From the NCBI GenBank assembly GCA_003156235.1, contig PMGP01000461.1, forward strand, positions 1-5,902: a stretch of 5,902 bases of DNA, written 5' to 3'. Origin of the DNA: Acidobacteriaceae bacterium (GTDB taxonomy: Bacteria; Acidobacteriota; Terriglobia; Terriglobales; Acidobacteriaceae). This document shows positions 4,798 through 5,902 of the stretch, piece by piece (the stretch's first letter is position 1; every line of letters begins with the position of its first letter). Below the pieces are notes generated by a model that was not told the origin of the DNA, ran no database searches, and saw only the letters and a program-made list of their open reading frames with translations. A program made the translations under genes and the position numbers.

Positions 4798-5661
4798 CTA
4801 TCGGATGTGCCGATGCAGGAAGCTGGCGACCCTGCTCGAATTGTCAGATTGTATCCACTCCGTGTTGATATTGCTATGTGAGAACACTCCCGCGAACTTG
4901 ACGAATGGAATCATAGGAAGCCACTGGGGATTGAAGGGATTTGCGGCGTCAGGGTGTAGCAGGCCAACTATGCGCATTTCACGGTAATCGACTGCAATTA
5001 GCAGTATCGCGCCGATGCTTCTTAGTGCCGGCTTAATGATCGGTTTTCCCGAAGCGTCGAGCAAGCCAGTCGCACGCTCAAACACAGCATCCTTGAGGTT
5101 CGTGCTCATGTAATGAGGGCCACCTCCAATCGGCACGTTGATCTGAGGCGCGGAAGTCATCAGGTACTTGGCGGCCAGATTGTCCATAAGCAAGCTAGCA
5201 AAGACATAATCCGAAGCGATTGCAAGAACCGTGGGTAAACCATGCCCTGCGAGCTGAGTGGCCTTGCTCTTTGCTTTCGCCTTCAGCTTATCTGTAATGA
5301 GAGCAAATGCGCCTCCACCTGAACCGGTGACCTCAACAGGCAGGCCCGACCGCTCCGAAACCGTTTCTGAGTCCAAAGATGTTGCCTATACAAGAAAGCG
5401 GTTTACGCCCGAGTGGGTGCAGCTGAAATCTGGGCCGCCCGTGCCCGCGTCCTCGAAAAGTCTTGGCTCCAGTTTCTCTGCCCTGAGCCACGAGAATACT
5501 ACGGCCTCAGCCCCGGCAGCTTTTGGATCGCTGCCCTCGCGTTTCAGGAATTGCGTGCAGTGGTTGGCGAGATCACGATTGCGCGAAAGATAGCAATGGT
5601 AATTCTCAAGCACATCTTGAAGCGTGTCTCCTGTGTTGTGCAGTGCCGGAGTATGTCGCAT
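4798..5661 (-). pseudogene. Possible PD-(D/E)XK nuclease-like gene with in-frame TAG
   Basis: ATG 5661 to TAG 4800-4798 gives 287 codons in one frame, with TAG at codon 92 (5388-5386). The start has AAGGAGGT four bases upstream, so it was a well-translated gene. Residues 45-62 (GSDPKAAGAEAVVFSWL) form a helix with Glu52, and GGPDFSC follows at 75-81 with Asp78. Then comes NRFLV-stop-ATSLD, and a Lys-rich helix (LKAKAKSKATQLAGH, about 127-141) precedes the strand LPTVLAIASDY. This order (helix Glu, PD-F, strand with acidic-x-Thr/Lys, Lys helix) resembles the PD-(D/E)XK nuclease fold, and the stop lies exactly where a Glu of 'VEAT' would be expected (GAG to TAG). The C-terminal half is unassigned. 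A defence-type restriction nuclease or other cargo is plausible, but the family call is inference. Without suppression it would yield a 91-residue peptide. Confidence 0.55.
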
Positions 5662-5664
5662 CCT

Positions 5665-5672
5665 ACCTCCTT
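5665..5672 (-). promoter_or_regulatory. Strong Shine-Dalgarno site (AAGGAGGT) of the nuclease-like gene
   Basis: An eight-base match to the 16S anti-Shine-Dalgarno sequence, four bases (AGG plus the preceding T counted from GGAGG) before the ATG at 5661. It fixes the start and shows that the gene, now interrupted, was once efficiently translated. Confidence 0.8.
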
Positions 5673-5681
5673 ACTAATCGT

Positions 5682-5709
5682 AGAGGATTACCCAGTCTAT
5701 TTGTCCTCT
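5682..5709. repeat. Inverted repeat AGAGGA/TCCTCT upstream of the nuclease-like gene
   Basis: Perfect six-base arms at 5682-5687 and 5704-5709 with a 16-base spacer, 20-50 bases before the ATG at 5661 on the minus strand. The position suits an operator. No good -35/-10 pair was found around it. Confidence 0.35.
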
Positions 5710-5733
5710 GCTTGGAGCGCACAGAACTCGGTC

Positions 5734-5780
5734 CACCATCACCGACCCGGAAGCCATGCGGCGGGCGATGGCCGTCGTTA
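5734..5780 (+). repeat. 47-bp direct repeat, right copy (recombinase 3' end)
   Basis: The second copy of the segment at 4608-4654 (45/47 identical). Upstream of 5734 the sequence no longer resembles the recombinase: the catalytic Tyr codon is replaced (TCC, Ser) and the GWKTRS box is absent. Downstream of 5780 the two tails also diverge. Confidence 0.9.
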
Positions 5781-5863
5781 CAGCCCCCGCGCTGCCGAAC
5801 AGCCCCCAAACAGCCCCCGTTAGCCTACCAGACAAAATAATTGCAAAGGCGTCTATACAGTGA
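5734..5863 (+). pseudogene. Second tyrosine recombinase 3' end (tail only)
   Basis: In frame with the repeat, the tail reads TITDPEAMRRAMAVVTAPAL, then NSPQTAPVSLPDKIIAKASI and a final Gln, ending in TGA at 5861-5863. It lacks the catalytic Tyr and everything before it. Because this copy runs up to the tRNA end, it probably marks the original 3' end of the island integrase, with the copy at 4561-4737 coming from a related recombinase with a different tail. The opposite assignment is also possible. Three ACAGCCCCC 9-mers occur within it (5780-5788, 5799-5807, 5810-5818). Confidence 0.65.
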
Positions 5864-5886
5864 AGTTGCTCATATTTAATGGTTTA

Positions 5887-5902
5887 TGGTGCCCGGAGGG
5901 GG
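5887..5902 (-). tRNA. 3' end of a tRNA gene, probably tRNA-Leu (cut by window edge)
   Basis: On the minus strand the final 16 bases read CCCCCTCCGGGCACCA: the end of a T-stem, a seven-base 3' acceptor strand (TCCGGGC), discriminator A and an encoded CCA. The complementary 5' acceptor would be GCCCGGA, which is typical of tRNA-Leu, and A is the Leu discriminator. Only this 3' end is inside the window, so the isotype is inferred. It lies 23 bases after the recombinase tail stop, the classic arrangement for an island integrated at a tRNA 3' end. Confidence 0.6.

Noticed and set aside
2790..5661. Genome-wide reassignment of TAG to an amino acid
   Set aside because: TAG ends the pilin gene, the left recombinase fragment and the nuclease-like gene at sensible positions, and the third interrupted gene has TGA, so a simple code change does not explain the pattern.
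1..5902. CRISPR array or complete insertion sequence
   Set aside because: No regularly spaced repeats, no transposase domain and no matched terminal inverted repeats with a target duplication were seen.

Overview
The window reads as the eroded end of an integrated mobile element or genomic island in a Gram-negative bacterium. The evidence is the start of a Trb/VirB-type conjugation operon at the left edge, two tyrosine-recombinase 3' ends at the right, and what looks like the 3' end of a tRNA gene (probably tRNA-Leu) at the right edge. Strong GGAGG-type Shine-Dalgarno sites and moderately high GC fit Acidobacteriota or Proteobacteria, but the sequence alone does not settle the taxon.

Layout. 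1-799, minus strand: three genes of a type IV secretion operon in the order VirB2/TrbC pilin, VirB3/TrbD, and the N-terminus of the VirB4/TrbE ATPase, cut by the window edge. 800-1259: upstream region of that operon with two inverted repeats and one doubtful ORF, then a long imperfect hairpin. 1263-2178, plus strand: a start-less small membrane-protein frame ending in a CPFC motif, overlapping an intact PAP2-family lipid phosphatase. 2179-2789: no convincing gene, two inverted repeats and a possible coding remnant. 2790-3230, plus: a DUF2786-like gene broken by an in-frame TAG. 3331-3681 (open up to 3780), minus: a helical protein whose predicted membrane segment is separated from the rest by an in-frame TGA. 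3988-4560, minus: the C-terminal half of a LysR-type regulator, joined 5'-to-5' to a tyrosine-recombinase C-terminus (4561-4737, plus). 4798-5661, minus: a possible PD-(D/E)XK-type nuclease gene with an in-frame TAG where a catalytic Glu is expected. 5734-5863, plus: a second recombinase 3' end. 5887-5902, minus: tRNA 3' end.

Working picture (inference). The conjugation genes may still be intact beyond the left edge, and the PAP2 gene looks functional. Between the PAP2 gene and the tRNA almost every gene is damaged: two truncated recombinase ends, a truncated regulator, and three genes each kept in frame except for one stop codon. The nuclease-like gene lies between two 47-bp near-identical copies of the recombinase 3' end, so it looks like cargo gained or stranded by recombination at that sequence beside a tRNA integration site. 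The two most informative features are this duplicated recombinase tail and the set of single-nonsense genes.
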